From NCBI GenBank assembly GCA_964446745.1, contig CAYURR010000004.1, forward strand, positions 1-38,200: a stretch of DNA of 38,200 bases. Direction: 5' to 3'. Position 1 is the stretch's first letter. The number at the start of each line of letters is the position of its first letter. Shown here piece after piece: positions 22,831 through 30,582 of the stretch. Below the pieces are notes generated by a model, which was not told the DNA's origin, searched no databases, and saw nothing but the letters and a program-made list of their open reading frames with translations. The translations under genes and the position numbers were made by a program. This DNA comes from CAYURR01 sp964446745 (GTDB taxonomy: Bacteria; Bacillota; Clostridia; Lachnospirales; WQUN01).

Positions 22831-25166
22831 TGATGGGCATACGATTCAATAAAGGGAAGATGATACTTGTAATTTTAGCCATTTTCTTTGGGGTTTTCGG
22901 GACCGGCCTCATTTTGAACACCTATTCAGTTGTAAAGCGTGAGATGGACAAAAGCTATATGGAAACTAACCCAGCTTCATTTGTGTTAAGAGTAAACCCC
23001 ATTGATGAAAATCTAATTAAAGAAATGAAGGAGTTTCCCGGTATCGTTGCTATTGAGCCACGGCGAGCGATTAGAGCCAGAGCAGAAATTGCAGAAGATC
23101 TATACCTAGTCACAAATCTTTATATCATTGATGATTTTACAGACTTGCGTGTAGATACATTTCTACCCATAGGCGGCAAGAGTGTTCCACAAACGGGTGA
23201 AATCTTATTGGAAAAAGAGGCCTTGCGTGTTGCCAAGATCGAGATAGGTGATGAAATAAATGTAAAAATCCCTTTAAATGAAGCACGACCATTACAAATT
23301 ACAGGCAGCGTTTACGCACCCGGACTAAAGCCGGCATGGATGGAAAATAATTTGTACGGCTTTATAACCGAGGAGACACTCGGACTGTTGGGTGTGCCCA
23401 CAGATTTTGGTGAGCTCCGCTTTGTAGTATCCGAAGATAGGTTTGATAAAGCAGTAATAAAGCAGCTGGCCTTTTCCATTCGTGACCAATTGGAAGCCAA
23501 TGGATACACCGTAAATAGAGTGCAAGTGCCGACGCCGGGGAAACACCCTAACGGTGATCAAATGTCTGCACTATTGTTTTTGTTTCAATTATTCGGTTTG
23601 TTATCCTTAATTCTTAGCGGGGTGTTGGTCATCAACATGCTTTCTGCCATGCTGAGCGGACAGATACGGCAAATCGGCATGATGAAGGCGATAGGTGCGA
23701 CGCCTGGGCAGATTTCTAGTATATATTACATTATGGTTGCCAGGTTGGGCCTCGTTGCTCTCTTCTTTGCCCTACCTGTGGCCGCGGCGGCCAGTTCCGG
23801 GCTCGTAAACATCTGCTCAGATATGTTAAATTTTTCTATAAGCAGCTATGATATTCCATTGTGGTCATATGCAGCTCAATTCGTAGCCGGGCTTGTAATA
23901 CCTCTATTGGCTGCAATGATTCCTATACAAAGAGGTTGCAAGATTACGATAAATCAGGCTCTTCGGGATTATGGTGTAGCCCAAAAGGATTTTAAACGAA
24001 AGAACTTTATTATACGCGGAATCAATAATTCAATACTCCTATCCATCCGCAATACATTTCGAAAAAAAGGCAGGTTTTTGCTTACAGTAGGTACGCTTGC
24101 TGTGGGCGGCGCTATTCTCATAGTGGCACTCAATGTCAAGGCTTCGCTTGAAAATACCATTGATAATGCTATGACCTCATTGGGTTACGATATACAGTAT
24201 ATGCTTAGTAAGAATTATCCCGAGCAAGATGTTCGTAGAGCTTTAGACAGTACTGACTATTCGGTCGAGTATTTTTCAGGGGCTTCAGCATCGTTGGTAT
24301 ACAAGGACGGAACCCAAAGCAATGCCTTTCAACTTCTGGGTTTACCCCAATCTACCCGTTCACTTAATCTTCCTGTTCTACAGGGCAGATGGCTCACAGA
24401 TGATGATACCGATTGCATTGTCATCAATCACGCATTTGTAGATATAAATCCTTCTATTAAACTCGGCGATATCATCACATTGCACGCAAACGGCAAGCAA
24501 ACAGAGTGGTCTATCGTCGGCATCGTAAAGGAAGTGGGAGCAAATGAACGTGCTTATGTAAGCGGGGATTATTACAGACAGGTATTTAATCAAGATGGAC
24601 TCGTAAGACTCTTATCGGTTATAAATGAGCGAAAGGGTTCGGTATCAGAAGCCGAGCTTGCTATGCAAACCGAAAGACAGCTAAAGGATGCAGGGTTTGA
24701 TGTCTTATTAGGCAGAAACATACTTGATGTAAAGCAAGTGTTTGATAATCATTTGCTTTTGATAGCAGGATTTTTAGTATTCGCCTCCATTTTAATTCTT
24801 ATTGTTGGCGTTATGGGACTAATGTCCTCTATGAGCATAAACGTTTTAGATAGAATACGCGAAATCGGTGTTATGCGGGCAATTGGCGGCTCGTCGGGGG
24901 ATATTCTTCACATAATCGTAAATGAGGGCATTATTACAGGACTTATCAGCTTTGGTGCCTCATTTGTATTGTCTGTACCGCTTACCTATATAATAGGAAA
25001 CTTGTTTGGAAACATATTTCTTAAAACTCCGCTTGACAACGTAATATCACCCACCGGCATTGTGATATGGTTATGTATAATAATCTGCATTACTGTTTTT
25101 ACAAGTTACATAGCAGCCCAAAAGGCACTGACGGGAAAGGTAAGCGAAATTCTAATATATGAGTGA
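22830..25166 (+). CDS. FtsX-like ABC transporter permease (two FtsX domains)
   Basis: A 778-residue membrane protein, partner of the preceding ATPase. It begins with a transmembrane helix (about 10-30) and a large MacB-type extracytoplasmic domain (about 35-240). The first FtsX core (about 248-360) contains QIRQIGMMKAIGATPGQIS. A second membrane segment (about 412-435) and second outside domain follow. The last FtsX core (about 645-770) contains RIREIGVMRAIGGSSGDIL. The two matching IGxMxAIGxxxxxI motifs are the cytoplasmic coupling elements. The doubled arrangement is like B. subtilis-type permeases of the macrolide/peptide-export group. ATG overlaps the ATPase stop by one base. The substrate is unknown. 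A 39-residue membrane microprotein gene follows directly. Confidence 0.92.
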   Translation: MMGIRFNKGKMILVILAIFFGVFGTGLILNTYSVVKREMDKSYMETNPASFVLRVNPIDENLIKEMKEFPGIVAIEPRRAIRARAEIAEDLYLVTNLYIIDDFTDLRVDTFLPIGGKSVPQTGEILLEKEALRVAKIEIGDEINVKIPLNEARPLQITGSVYAPGLKPAWMENNLYGFITEETLGLLGVPTDFGELRFVVSEDRFDKAVIKQLAFSIRDQLEANGYTVNRVQVPTPGKHPNGDQMSALLFLFQLFGLLSLILSGVLVINMLSAMLSGQIRQIGMMKAIGATPGQISSIYYIMVARLGLVALFFALPVAAAASSGLVNICSDMLNFSISSYDIPLWSYAAQFVAGLVIPLLAAMIPIQRGCKITINQALRDYGVAQKDFKRKNFIIRGINNSILLSIRNTFRKKGRFLLTVGTLAVGGAILIVALNVKASLENTIDNAMTSLGYDIQYMLSKNYPEQDVRRALDSTDYSVEYFSGASASLVYKDGTQSNAFQLLGLPQSTRSLNLPVLQGRWLTDDDTDCIVINHAFVDINPSIKLGDIITLHANGKQTEWSIVGIVKEVGANERAYVSGDYYRQVFNQDGLVRLLSVINERKGSVSEAELAMQTERQLKDAGFDVLLGRNILDVKQVFDNHLLLIAGFLVFASILILIVGVMGLMSSMSINVLDRIREIGVMRAIGGSSGDILHIIVNEGIITGLISFGASFVLSVPLTYIIGNLFGNIFLKTPLDNVISPTGIVIWLCIIICITVFTSYIAAQKALTGKVSEILIYE

Positions 25167-25179
25167 GGTGATAAAGCAT

Positions 25180-25299
25180 ATGAATAAGAAGTTCATTAAA
25201 ACATTATTAATTATTGTCATTCTTGCATTGGTTGCAATTTCAATCCACTTGACTGTAAATAACCTGTTTCCATATTTTCAACAGCTGCACGGAAGATAA
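25180..25299 (+). CDS. 39-aa single-TM microprotein in the ABC operon
   Basis: A very small gene starting at ATG 25180, 13 bases after the permease stop. It encodes a protein beginning MNKKFIKT, one hydrophobic helix (about 8-22, TLLIIVILALVAISI) and a short polar outside tail ending PYFQQLHGR. GAGGTGAT, a strong ribosome site, stands seven bases before the ATG, and a strong terminator begins just after the stop. Both support genuine translation. It may be a subunit or modulator of the FtsX-type transporter, by analogy with small accessory membrane proteins of other transporters (inference). Confidence 0.72.
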   Translation: MNKKFIKTLLIIVILALVAISIHLTVNNLFPYFQQLHGR

Positions 25300-25304
25300 A
25301 CTAT

Positions 25305-25352
25305 AAAACGCGTACGAATGGGTTATGCTGTTCCCATCGTACGCGTTTTTTT
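25305..25352. terminator. Bidirectional terminator of the MacB/FtsX operon
   Basis: AAAACGCGTACGA then TGGG (one bulged A), a ten-base loop, CCCA, TCGTACGCG and eight Ts. The stem has about 13 pairs plus a flanking A/T tract. The A-run at the left lets it work for the convergent small membrane protein gene as well. Confidence 0.95.
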
Positions 25353-25554
25353 ACAAAATTATTCGAGCTGCAGCTACTACAACAGCGATTATTCCGATAA
25401 CAACACATGTAACGCCGATTGTTTTTTTACCCTTTGTCTCGGACCTTTTATTTAACAAAGCCCCGAGCACAATCAGCGCTATCCCGAATATGCCGTTTGA
25501 AACAATAAGACCCACACCCATACCACCAAATATATTATTTAAAATTGCATTCAT
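25351..25554 (-). CDS. Two-TM small membrane protein (67 aa) downstream of TetR
   Basis: A 67-residue protein with two hydrophobic helices (about 10-33 and 46-65) and a basic turn (NKRSETKGKK). It begins MNAILNNIFGGMG. No family recognised. GGAGGA lies seven bases before the ATG. It follows the TetR gene stop by 33 bases on the same strand, so the two are probably in one operon under the operator at 26302-26334. Its last bases touch the bidirectional terminator. Confidence 0.7.
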   Translation of the reverse strand: MNAILNNIFGGMGVGLIVSNGIFGIALIVLGALLNKRSETKGKKTIGVTCVVIGIIAVVVAAARIIL

Positions 25555-25587
25555 TATTTTTCCTCCAATAGTTGTATTTTTTATGTG

Positions 25588-26265
25588 TCACGCCTCGGCT
25601 GTATCCAATAATCCGATTATCGTTCGGGACAAAATTGCCATCATACCTTGTGCAGTTGTATACTCCTCGTCCACACCAAACATCGCTTTCATTACTTCCA
25701 CGTTATCCGGAAAGGTAATCATACGTGCAATACCCTGTATGGTAACGCCTACGAGCAACAGTATATGTTCCTTTGGCATAGTGGGTCGGTAGCTGCCGTT
25801 TGAGATATTTGTGCCAATAAACTCAATGATCTTACCTAATAGCGCATCGCTGTCATTGTTCATCTTGAGCCTGCTTTGCACCTTTTGCCCCCTTGCCGGT
25901 TCGTTTAGATATATGGCATTAAGCTCGTAAAGTAGATTCCCATATTGGCCTATCATTCTATCTGTAAACCGACCCAACAGCACAAACGCATCTGAGATAA
26001 TTTCATTCAGCGACTTGTTGCTCTCAAAAATCTTATTAATCTCTTCGCCGAGCTGATGCTCACCGTATGTGCGATTAATTATCTCGGCAAATATCTCGTC
26101 GATATCCGAGAAATAGCAATATATCCCCCCTTGGCTAATGCCACATTCCTTGACCACATCACGCATCGTAACCGCATACGCAGGTTTGACCTTACAAACC
26201 CGTATGGCCGCATCTACGATTTCATTTTCCTTTTCGGCAAAATGCTCTTTTTTAACCTTTGGCAC
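25588..26265 (-). CDS. TetR-family regulator (GTG start), autoregulated
   Basis: A 225-residue repressor. HTH domain (about 10-60): EIVDAAIRVCKVKPAYAVTMRDVVKECGISQGGIYCYFSDIDEIF, with the SQGGIYCYF recognition helix. The C-terminal ligand domain is helical and unassigned. The start is GTG at 26265, immediately behind GGAGGAGG. A longer reading from 26358 would run through the operator and lacks a ribosome site. A perfect inverted repeat overlaps the -35 box of its own promoter, so self-repression is very likely. It is followed by the 67-residue membrane protein. The ABC exporter genes to the right point leftward toward it and have no shared promoter with it. Confidence 0.9.
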   Translation of the reverse strand: MPKVKKEHFAEKENEIVDAAIRVCKVKPAYAVTMRDVVKECGISQGGIYCYFSDIDEIFAEIINRTYGEHQLGEEINKIFESNKSLNEIISDAFVLLGRFTDRMIGQYGNLLYELNAIYLNEPARGQKVQSRLKMNNDSDALLGKIIEFIGTNISNGSYRPTMPKEHILLLVGVTIQGIARMITFPDNVEVMKAMFGVDEEYTTAQGMMAILSRTIIGLLDTAEA

Positions 26266-26301
26266 ATAACCTCCTCCTTCAAAAATGAACCTGGTGTCAT
26301 T

Positions 26302-26334
26302 ATTATGCACTATATTGACACCAGTGTCAATATA
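26302..26334 (-). promoter_or_regulatory. Promoter with overlapping TetR operator
   Basis: On the minus strand TTGACA (26330-26325) and CATAAT (26307-26302) are 17 bases apart. A perfect palindrome covers the -35: TATATTGACAC at 26311-26321, CA, GTGTCAATATA at 26324-26334. A further half-site GGTGTCA lies at 26293-26299. It is 37 bases upstream of the GTG start of the TetR gene. A repressor dimer here would block RNA polymerase. Confidence 0.85.
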
Positions 26335-26347
26335 TATTTTTGTAATA

Positions 26348-26602
26348 TCAAACCTCAATCACAATAATCTCTTTACCCGTGGATTTAGCATATTTCATCG
26401 TAAATAACGTGCCGCCGCTTCCGCGTCCATCGTATACAGCAATAACCAATTCTGAGCATTGCACCATAAAGCGGTTTCGGCTAAATAAACTGCTTTTACT
26501 GTATGTTTCGCTCAGCACACCCACTATATCGCAGCACCCGATCAGTTTTTGAAACTGCTGGTTACTAGTATTCAAGCGACTTCGGTAAGGGATGACTGTT
26601 GC
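26348..26602 (-). pseudogene. 3' remnant of a SLOG-like (YpsA/DUF1273-type) gene
   Basis: The minus strand reads VIPYRSRLN, FQKLIGCCDIVGVLSETY, SRNRFMVQCSELVIAVYDGR, GSGGTLFTMKYAKSTGKEI and then IVIEV before a stop. This is the C-terminal part of a SLOG/DUF1273-type Rossmann domain, in which the RNRWMVDxSDxLIAVYDG and GGTxxTxxYA segments are diagnostic. The N-terminal half with its GHR-type motif is missing. Upstream the frame runs straight into the palindromic repeat at 26606, which breaks homology right after the ATVIPYR codons. A TTG at 26575 could start a 75-residue product, but no ribosome site is evident. I read it as a truncated relic. Such proteins are thought to bind nucleotide-derived ligands. 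Confidence 0.75.
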
Positions 26603-26605
26603 AAA

Positions 26606-26720
26606 AAAACAATACCACGGACATACACAGATTTTACGGATTTACACGGATAACACCTTAAAAAAGTGGTTTATCCGTGCTAATCCGTTTATATCCGTGC
26701 TAATCCGTGGTAAATGTTTT
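26606..26720. repeat. ATCCGTG decamer palindrome, copy B
   Basis: A 115-base imperfect palindrome. Left arm starts AAAACAATACCACGGA; right arm ends AATCCGTGGTAAATGTTTT. The right arm holds four consecutive 10-base units: ATCCGTGCTA, ATCCGTTTAT, ATCCGTGCTA, ATCCGTGGTA. The left arm, read on the other strand, has TCCGTG-like cores at 10, 9 and 10-base steps. The centre is CACCTTAAAAAAGTGG. It stands between the SLOG remnant and the end of an ABC exporter gene. The right end is identical to copy C over AATCCGTGGTAAATGTTTTG. Confidence 0.92.
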
Positions 26721-26749
26721 GATTTATTAACTCTCAAAGACACCTACAC

Positions 26750-28501
26750 TCAAGCATAATACTGTGCTTGGGTATTAAACATCTGCGCATACATATTATA
26801 TTGTCCGATTAACTCCTTGTGATTTCCATATTGTATCAGCTCACCCTCATGAAATACAGCGACCATATCACAGAATATACAGCTTGTCATGCGGTGGGAT
26901 ATATAGATCGAGGTTCTATTTTCTACCAGTTTATCCATGCTCGTATATATCTCATACTCTGTTTTGGGATCCAGCGCTGAGGTCGGTTCGTCCAAAATCA
27001 CGACCGGGGCATTTTTATACAGTGCCCGCGAAATGGCAAGCCTTTGTTCCTCGCCACCGGACAAATCTACGCCGCTTGGATCAAACAGCTTGTAGAGCTG
27101 GGTTTCATCTCCCAACGGCATTTTTGAAACCCGCCCGTCCAGTCCGGATTTTGCCAAGCACTCCGCGAGCTCCTTATCCCCTCCCCCGCTCCACTGTGCG
27201 CATGTGATATTTTCCCTCACCGTGGCCGCGAGCAGCTTAAAGTCTTGGAACACAACCGAAAACAGCTTGTAATACTCCTCTATGGGATATTCGTTAATAT
27301 TTATCCCGCCGATATATATTGCACCGCCCGTCGGCGTATACAACCGCAGCAACAGCTTAATCAATGTCGTCTTACCCGCTCCGTTCATGCCCACCACAGA
27401 CAATCTCTGCCCGTAGGGAATCGTCATCGACACATTTTTAAGCGCATAGACATCCGAGTTTTCATATTTATAGCTTACATTTCTGAATTCAATTACGGGC
27501 TTAACGATATTGGGCTTTACGCCGCCGCTCTGTATACTCTGCCCATGTATTGTACCTCTATCATTTTTATACTGCATAAATTCAAATGACGGTTTCAGCC
27601 ATTTATATTTCTCGTAAATGTCTAAAACTGTTTTCATTATTTCCACAATAACATTCGTAAAAGCGGTGACGGCGTTTATGTACATCGTAAACAACCCGAT
27701 TGTAATAAACCCGCCCAAAAATTGAACCGCCAAATATCCATAGATTACAGCCTGGCTTACACAGTCCACTCCACTCGACAGCATGGAGTGCTTTACTTTT
27801 TTACGCCCGGTTTTCTTGAACCATGCGTCCACATCCATTGCAAATGCATCCATCTTTGAGGTAAAGGTCCTGTTTGCTTCATATAAACGTATGTCCTTTG
27901 CATATCGCCTATTTAGTATGACACCGCTCAAGTACATAAATTTTGTATTATGCTGCATGAGTACATTAAAAAACTCCATATCATGCTTCTTTAGCTTTGA
28001 TTGAACCCATGTATTAACCAAGATAGTTACAGCCGCTATCAAAATCAACGATAGATCGAGCGAAGCGATCAACGCTACAAGACCGATCGTGGTTATAATG
28101 TTCGACATCATCGAAAATACGCAATTGATAAGTGCGGTTACACCACCGGAACGCTCCTTACCTTCCTTTGCGCGTTTTACGAGTTGGATCATAGCATCCC
28201 GCTCCAAATGCTCGTACGGTAGCGCCATGGTTATTTCGGAGATCATATAATCATGACGCAGACTTATCGCCGAGGCTTGCTTTTGCAGCTTGGCCTCCAT
28301 AAAGGAAGTAAAAACCTTATAAACCAGATTCAAACCCACGATCAACGCGACATATAGAGCCAGTGTATAAATGCTCCTGCCCCCCAACAGTTCATCGATA
28401 ATCAGCTTGGGTATGATGATATTTACAAACGGATACGCGGACGAAACAAGCATCTTTATCAGGCTGAGAATGATGTATGATGGATTGATGATTTTCCTCA
28501 T
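26750..28501 (-). CDS. ABC exporter half-transporter (membrane domain + ATPase), second subunit
   Basis: A 583-residue ABC exporter subunit: six membrane helices in residues about 10-310, then an ATPase domain. Visible motifs are Walker A VVGMNGAGKTTLIK (near 370-383), Q-loop SVVFQDFKLLAAT, signature DLSGGEEQRLAISRAL, Walker B VVILDEPTSALDP and switch His in YISHRMTS. There is no N-terminal C39 peptidase domain, so it does not process leader peptides itself. ATG overlaps the stop of the preceding gene (ATGA), a strong sign that the two halves form a heterodimer. The next feature downstream is repeat copy B. The cargo is unknown; a peptide, lipid or drug are all possible. Confidence 0.92.
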   Translation of the reverse strand: MRKIINPSYIILSLIKMLVSSAYPFVNIIIPKLIIDELLGGRSIYTLALYVALIVGLNLVYKVFTSFMEAKLQKQASAISLRHDYMISEITMALPYEHLERDAMIQLVKRAKEGKERSGGVTALINCVFSMMSNIITTIGLVALIASLDLSLILIAAVTILVNTWVQSKLKKHDMEFFNVLMQHNTKFMYLSGVILNRRYAKDIRLYEANRTFTSKMDAFAMDVDAWFKKTGRKKVKHSMLSSGVDCVSQAVIYGYLAVQFLGGFITIGLFTMYINAVTAFTNVIVEIMKTVLDIYEKYKWLKPSFEFMQYKNDRGTIHGQSIQSGGVKPNIVKPVIEFRNVSYKYENSDVYALKNVSMTIPYGQRLSVVGMNGAGKTTLIKLLLRLYTPTGGAIYIGGININEYPIEEYYKLFSVVFQDFKLLAATVRENITCAQWSGGGDKELAECLAKSGLDGRVSKMPLGDETQLYKLFDPSGVDLSGGEEQRLAISRALYKNAPVVILDEPTSALDPKTEYEIYTSMDKLVENRTSIYISHRMTSCIFCDMVAVFHEGELIQYGNHKELIGQYNMYAQMFNTQAQYYA

Positions 28502-30309
28502 TTCTCGTCACCACCTTTATAATACTTGGCTTGCAGAGTGAACAATTCATAATACTTACCCTGATTTTGCATAAGCTCGTCATGTGTCCCATACTCGCAT
28601 ATTTCCCCGTTATCCAGTAGCATAACCTTATCGCAAAAGGCTACGCTTGACAGACGATGTGATATGAACACACAGGTCTTATCGCGGGTCATCTTTGAGA
28701 ATATCTGATATATTTCGTTTTCTGCAAAGGCGTCCAGTGCGGCGGTAGGCTCATCTAAAATCAATATTGGTCTGTCCTTGTATAACGCCCGCGCAATAGC
28801 AATCCGCTGCTTTTGTCCGCCCGAAAAGTCCACGCCGCCCTCATAGATGTTTTTGGTGACCATCGTATCCAGCTTGCTCGGTTGGCTTATGAGCATATCG
28901 GTCAGCCCGACGGTCTCGATACAAAACGCCGCCTTATTCATATCGGTTTCATCATACGGACACATAGAGATGTTTTCGGCCAATGTCATTGCGAACAGCT
29001 CCACATCCTGAAACACAACGGAGAACAAGCGGTACAGCGATTTTCTATCAAACAATGCCGTACTTATACCGTTAATGCGAATCTCACCGCTTGTGGGCAA
29101 GTAGAGCCCCATCATCAGTTTTATAAATGTGGTCTTACCGGCTCCGTTCATACCCACAAGCGCCAGCTTTTGACGACTATCAATGTTGAGGTTGATGTTC
29201 TTTAGCACGTAATCATCTTGATGCGGATATTTAAAACACACATTCACGAACTCGATGTTAAAGGGCGCTTTATCCGGGGTTGCTTGCAATGCTGATGCAG
29301 GCCCCGAGGTAAAATCGAGAAAGCGACGCACGATGCCTATACCGCTGCTGAGATATATGATACGCGCGAACGCGGTGATCAACTCATTAAATACACTGCA
29401 GAAGGTTCTGATCGCGATCACATACATAGTAAAGTCACCAATTGAAAGCCCGCCGCTTAGAAATCTGTAAATCAAGTATGTATATAGAGCAATCTCGTTT
29501 ACGAGCGCAATCCCGCCGAACACAATACCCTTTTGGATTGTCATGGCCGCACGTTTACCGTCAAGGCCCTTTACATTATCGGCATTGCTTTGATATTTTT
29601 GATAAAGTAGGTTTTGCAAATTATACAATCTCAGGTCCTTCCCAAACTGGTATTCCTGCATCCAGTCGGAAAGATACCGCAGCTTTCGTGTAAACGTGGG
29701 ATAACGGTCTTCGAGTGCGATATTGCTTTTGTTAAACCTCATCTCAACAAAATAATTTAACAAGCATATCCCCATAAACAATACCACTACCCCAACATTT
29801 AGCGACGACACTATCAAAAGGCTGAAAACAAAGGTCAGCATAATAGCGCAGATGTCAAACATCTTGTTAAGGATGCCCAAAATGCCCTCATCCGCCCTTT
29901 TCAGTACCCTCTCAGCCCTCTCGTTCAGATCCGACATCGCAGGATCATCGGTCAGCGCGTAATCCATAGACATATACTTTTCGCCCGACAATATAAGCAC
30001 CTTAAACCACAGCGTTATCTGCGAAAAGCTGTTAGTGGCTATGGTTGCGATGGTCTTTGAGACAAACACCAAACCGAAGCCTATCCCCAGCATCCGCACT
30101 ATGTATTCCGTGCGTCCAAGTCCGGTCAATTCATCGATGATCAACTTTGGAAACACAATACCAAACAGCGGAAACACAGAACTAAAAACAGCAATCAGCG
30201 CCATGTACACAATGGCGCTTTTTTGAAATCCCCACATCAGGTTCAACACAAAGCGTAAGTTTGATAATACGCCTTGGCTGTCCTGTGGTTTTGTATCAGG
30301 CTTTTTCAT
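28498..30309 (-). CDS. ABC exporter half-transporter, first subunit
   Basis: A 603-residue ABC exporter subunit. The membrane domain (about 25-330) begins FVLNLMWGFQKSAIVYMALIAV. ATPase motifs: Walker A LVGMNGAGKTTFIKL (near 386-400), Q-loop SVVFQDVELFAMT, signature DFSGGQKQRIAIARAL, Walker B ILILDEPTAALDA and switch His in FISHRLSS. I chose ATG 30309 because GGAGGGAG stands just before it; an ATG 21 bases earlier lies upstream of that site. The stop overlaps the next subunit's ATG by four bases. No precursor peptide, peptidase or modification gene was found around the pair, so the cargo cannot be inferred. The upstream 270 bases hold repeat copy C and no other gene. Confidence 0.92.
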   Translation of the reverse strand: MKKPDTKPQDSQGVLSNLRFVLNLMWGFQKSAIVYMALIAVFSSVFPLFGIVFPKLIIDELTGLGRTEYIVRMLGIGFGLVFVSKTIATIATNSFSQITLWFKVLILSGEKYMSMDYALTDDPAMSDLNERAERVLKRADEGILGILNKMFDICAIMLTFVFSLLIVSSLNVGVVVLFMGICLLNYFVEMRFNKSNIALEDRYPTFTRKLRYLSDWMQEYQFGKDLRLYNLQNLLYQKYQSNADNVKGLDGKRAAMTIQKGIVFGGIALVNEIALYTYLIYRFLSGGLSIGDFTMYVIAIRTFCSVFNELITAFARIIYLSSGIGIVRRFLDFTSGPASALQATPDKAPFNIEFVNVCFKYPHQDDYVLKNINLNIDSRQKLALVGMNGAGKTTFIKLMMGLYLPTSGEIRINGISTALFDRKSLYRLFSVVFQDVELFAMTLAENISMCPYDETDMNKAAFCIETVGLTDMLISQPSKLDTMVTKNIYEGGVDFSGGQKQRIAIARALYKDRPILILDEPTAALDAFAENEIYQIFSKMTRDKTCVFISHRLSSVAFCDKVMLLDNGEICEYGTHDELMQNQGKYYELFTLQAKYYKGGDEK

Positions 30310-30414
30310 GGGCTCCCTCCAAGTAATCATTTACTTTACCCAATAGTATAATGCGGCGGGATGAGATTTCTTGATTAATCGTGCTATTTTATAATATGTG
30401 GGCTTAATATAAAA

Positions 30415-30565
30415 AGGGCTGTAACAAAGACAAAACCATACCACGGATTCACACGGATTTTTACAGATCTACACGGATAGCACCATACAAAAATGGTTTA
30501 TCCGTGTAGATCCGTCTTTTGATCCGTGCCAATCCGTGGTAAATGTTTTGCTGCGCTACAGCCCT
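30415..30565. repeat. ATCCGTG decamer palindrome, copy C, with outer arms
   Basis: The best-developed copy. The core (30432-30549) starts AAAACCATACCACGGATT and ends AATCCGTGGTAAATGTTTT. Right arm units: ATCCGTGTAG, ATCCGTCTTTTG, ATCCGTGCCA, ATCCGTGGTA. Left arm units on the other strand: ATCCGTGTAG, ATCTGTAAAA, ATCCGTGTGA, ATCCGTGGTA. The centre is CACCATACAAAAATGG. Outside the core there is another inverted pair, AGGGCTGTA at 30415-30423 and TACAGCCCT at 30557-30565. The element lies between the exporter operon start and the end of the lipoprotein gene. It could act as that gene's terminator. Confidence 0.92.
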
Positions 30566-30582
30566 ATCTATTATCCTATTTG

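Noticed and set aside
26606..26720. CRISPR array interpretation of the ATCCGTG repeats
   Set aside because: Units are contiguous 10-mers in inverted arms, without unique spacers, and no cas genes are near.
26750..30309. Bacteriocin or lanthipeptide export cluster
   Set aside because: Neither subunit has a C39 peptidase domain and no precursor, cyclase or radical-SAM gene is nearby.
30415..30565. Insertion sequence with transposase
   Set aside because: The element is too short to code for one, and no transposase frame is present; target-site duplications were not evident.
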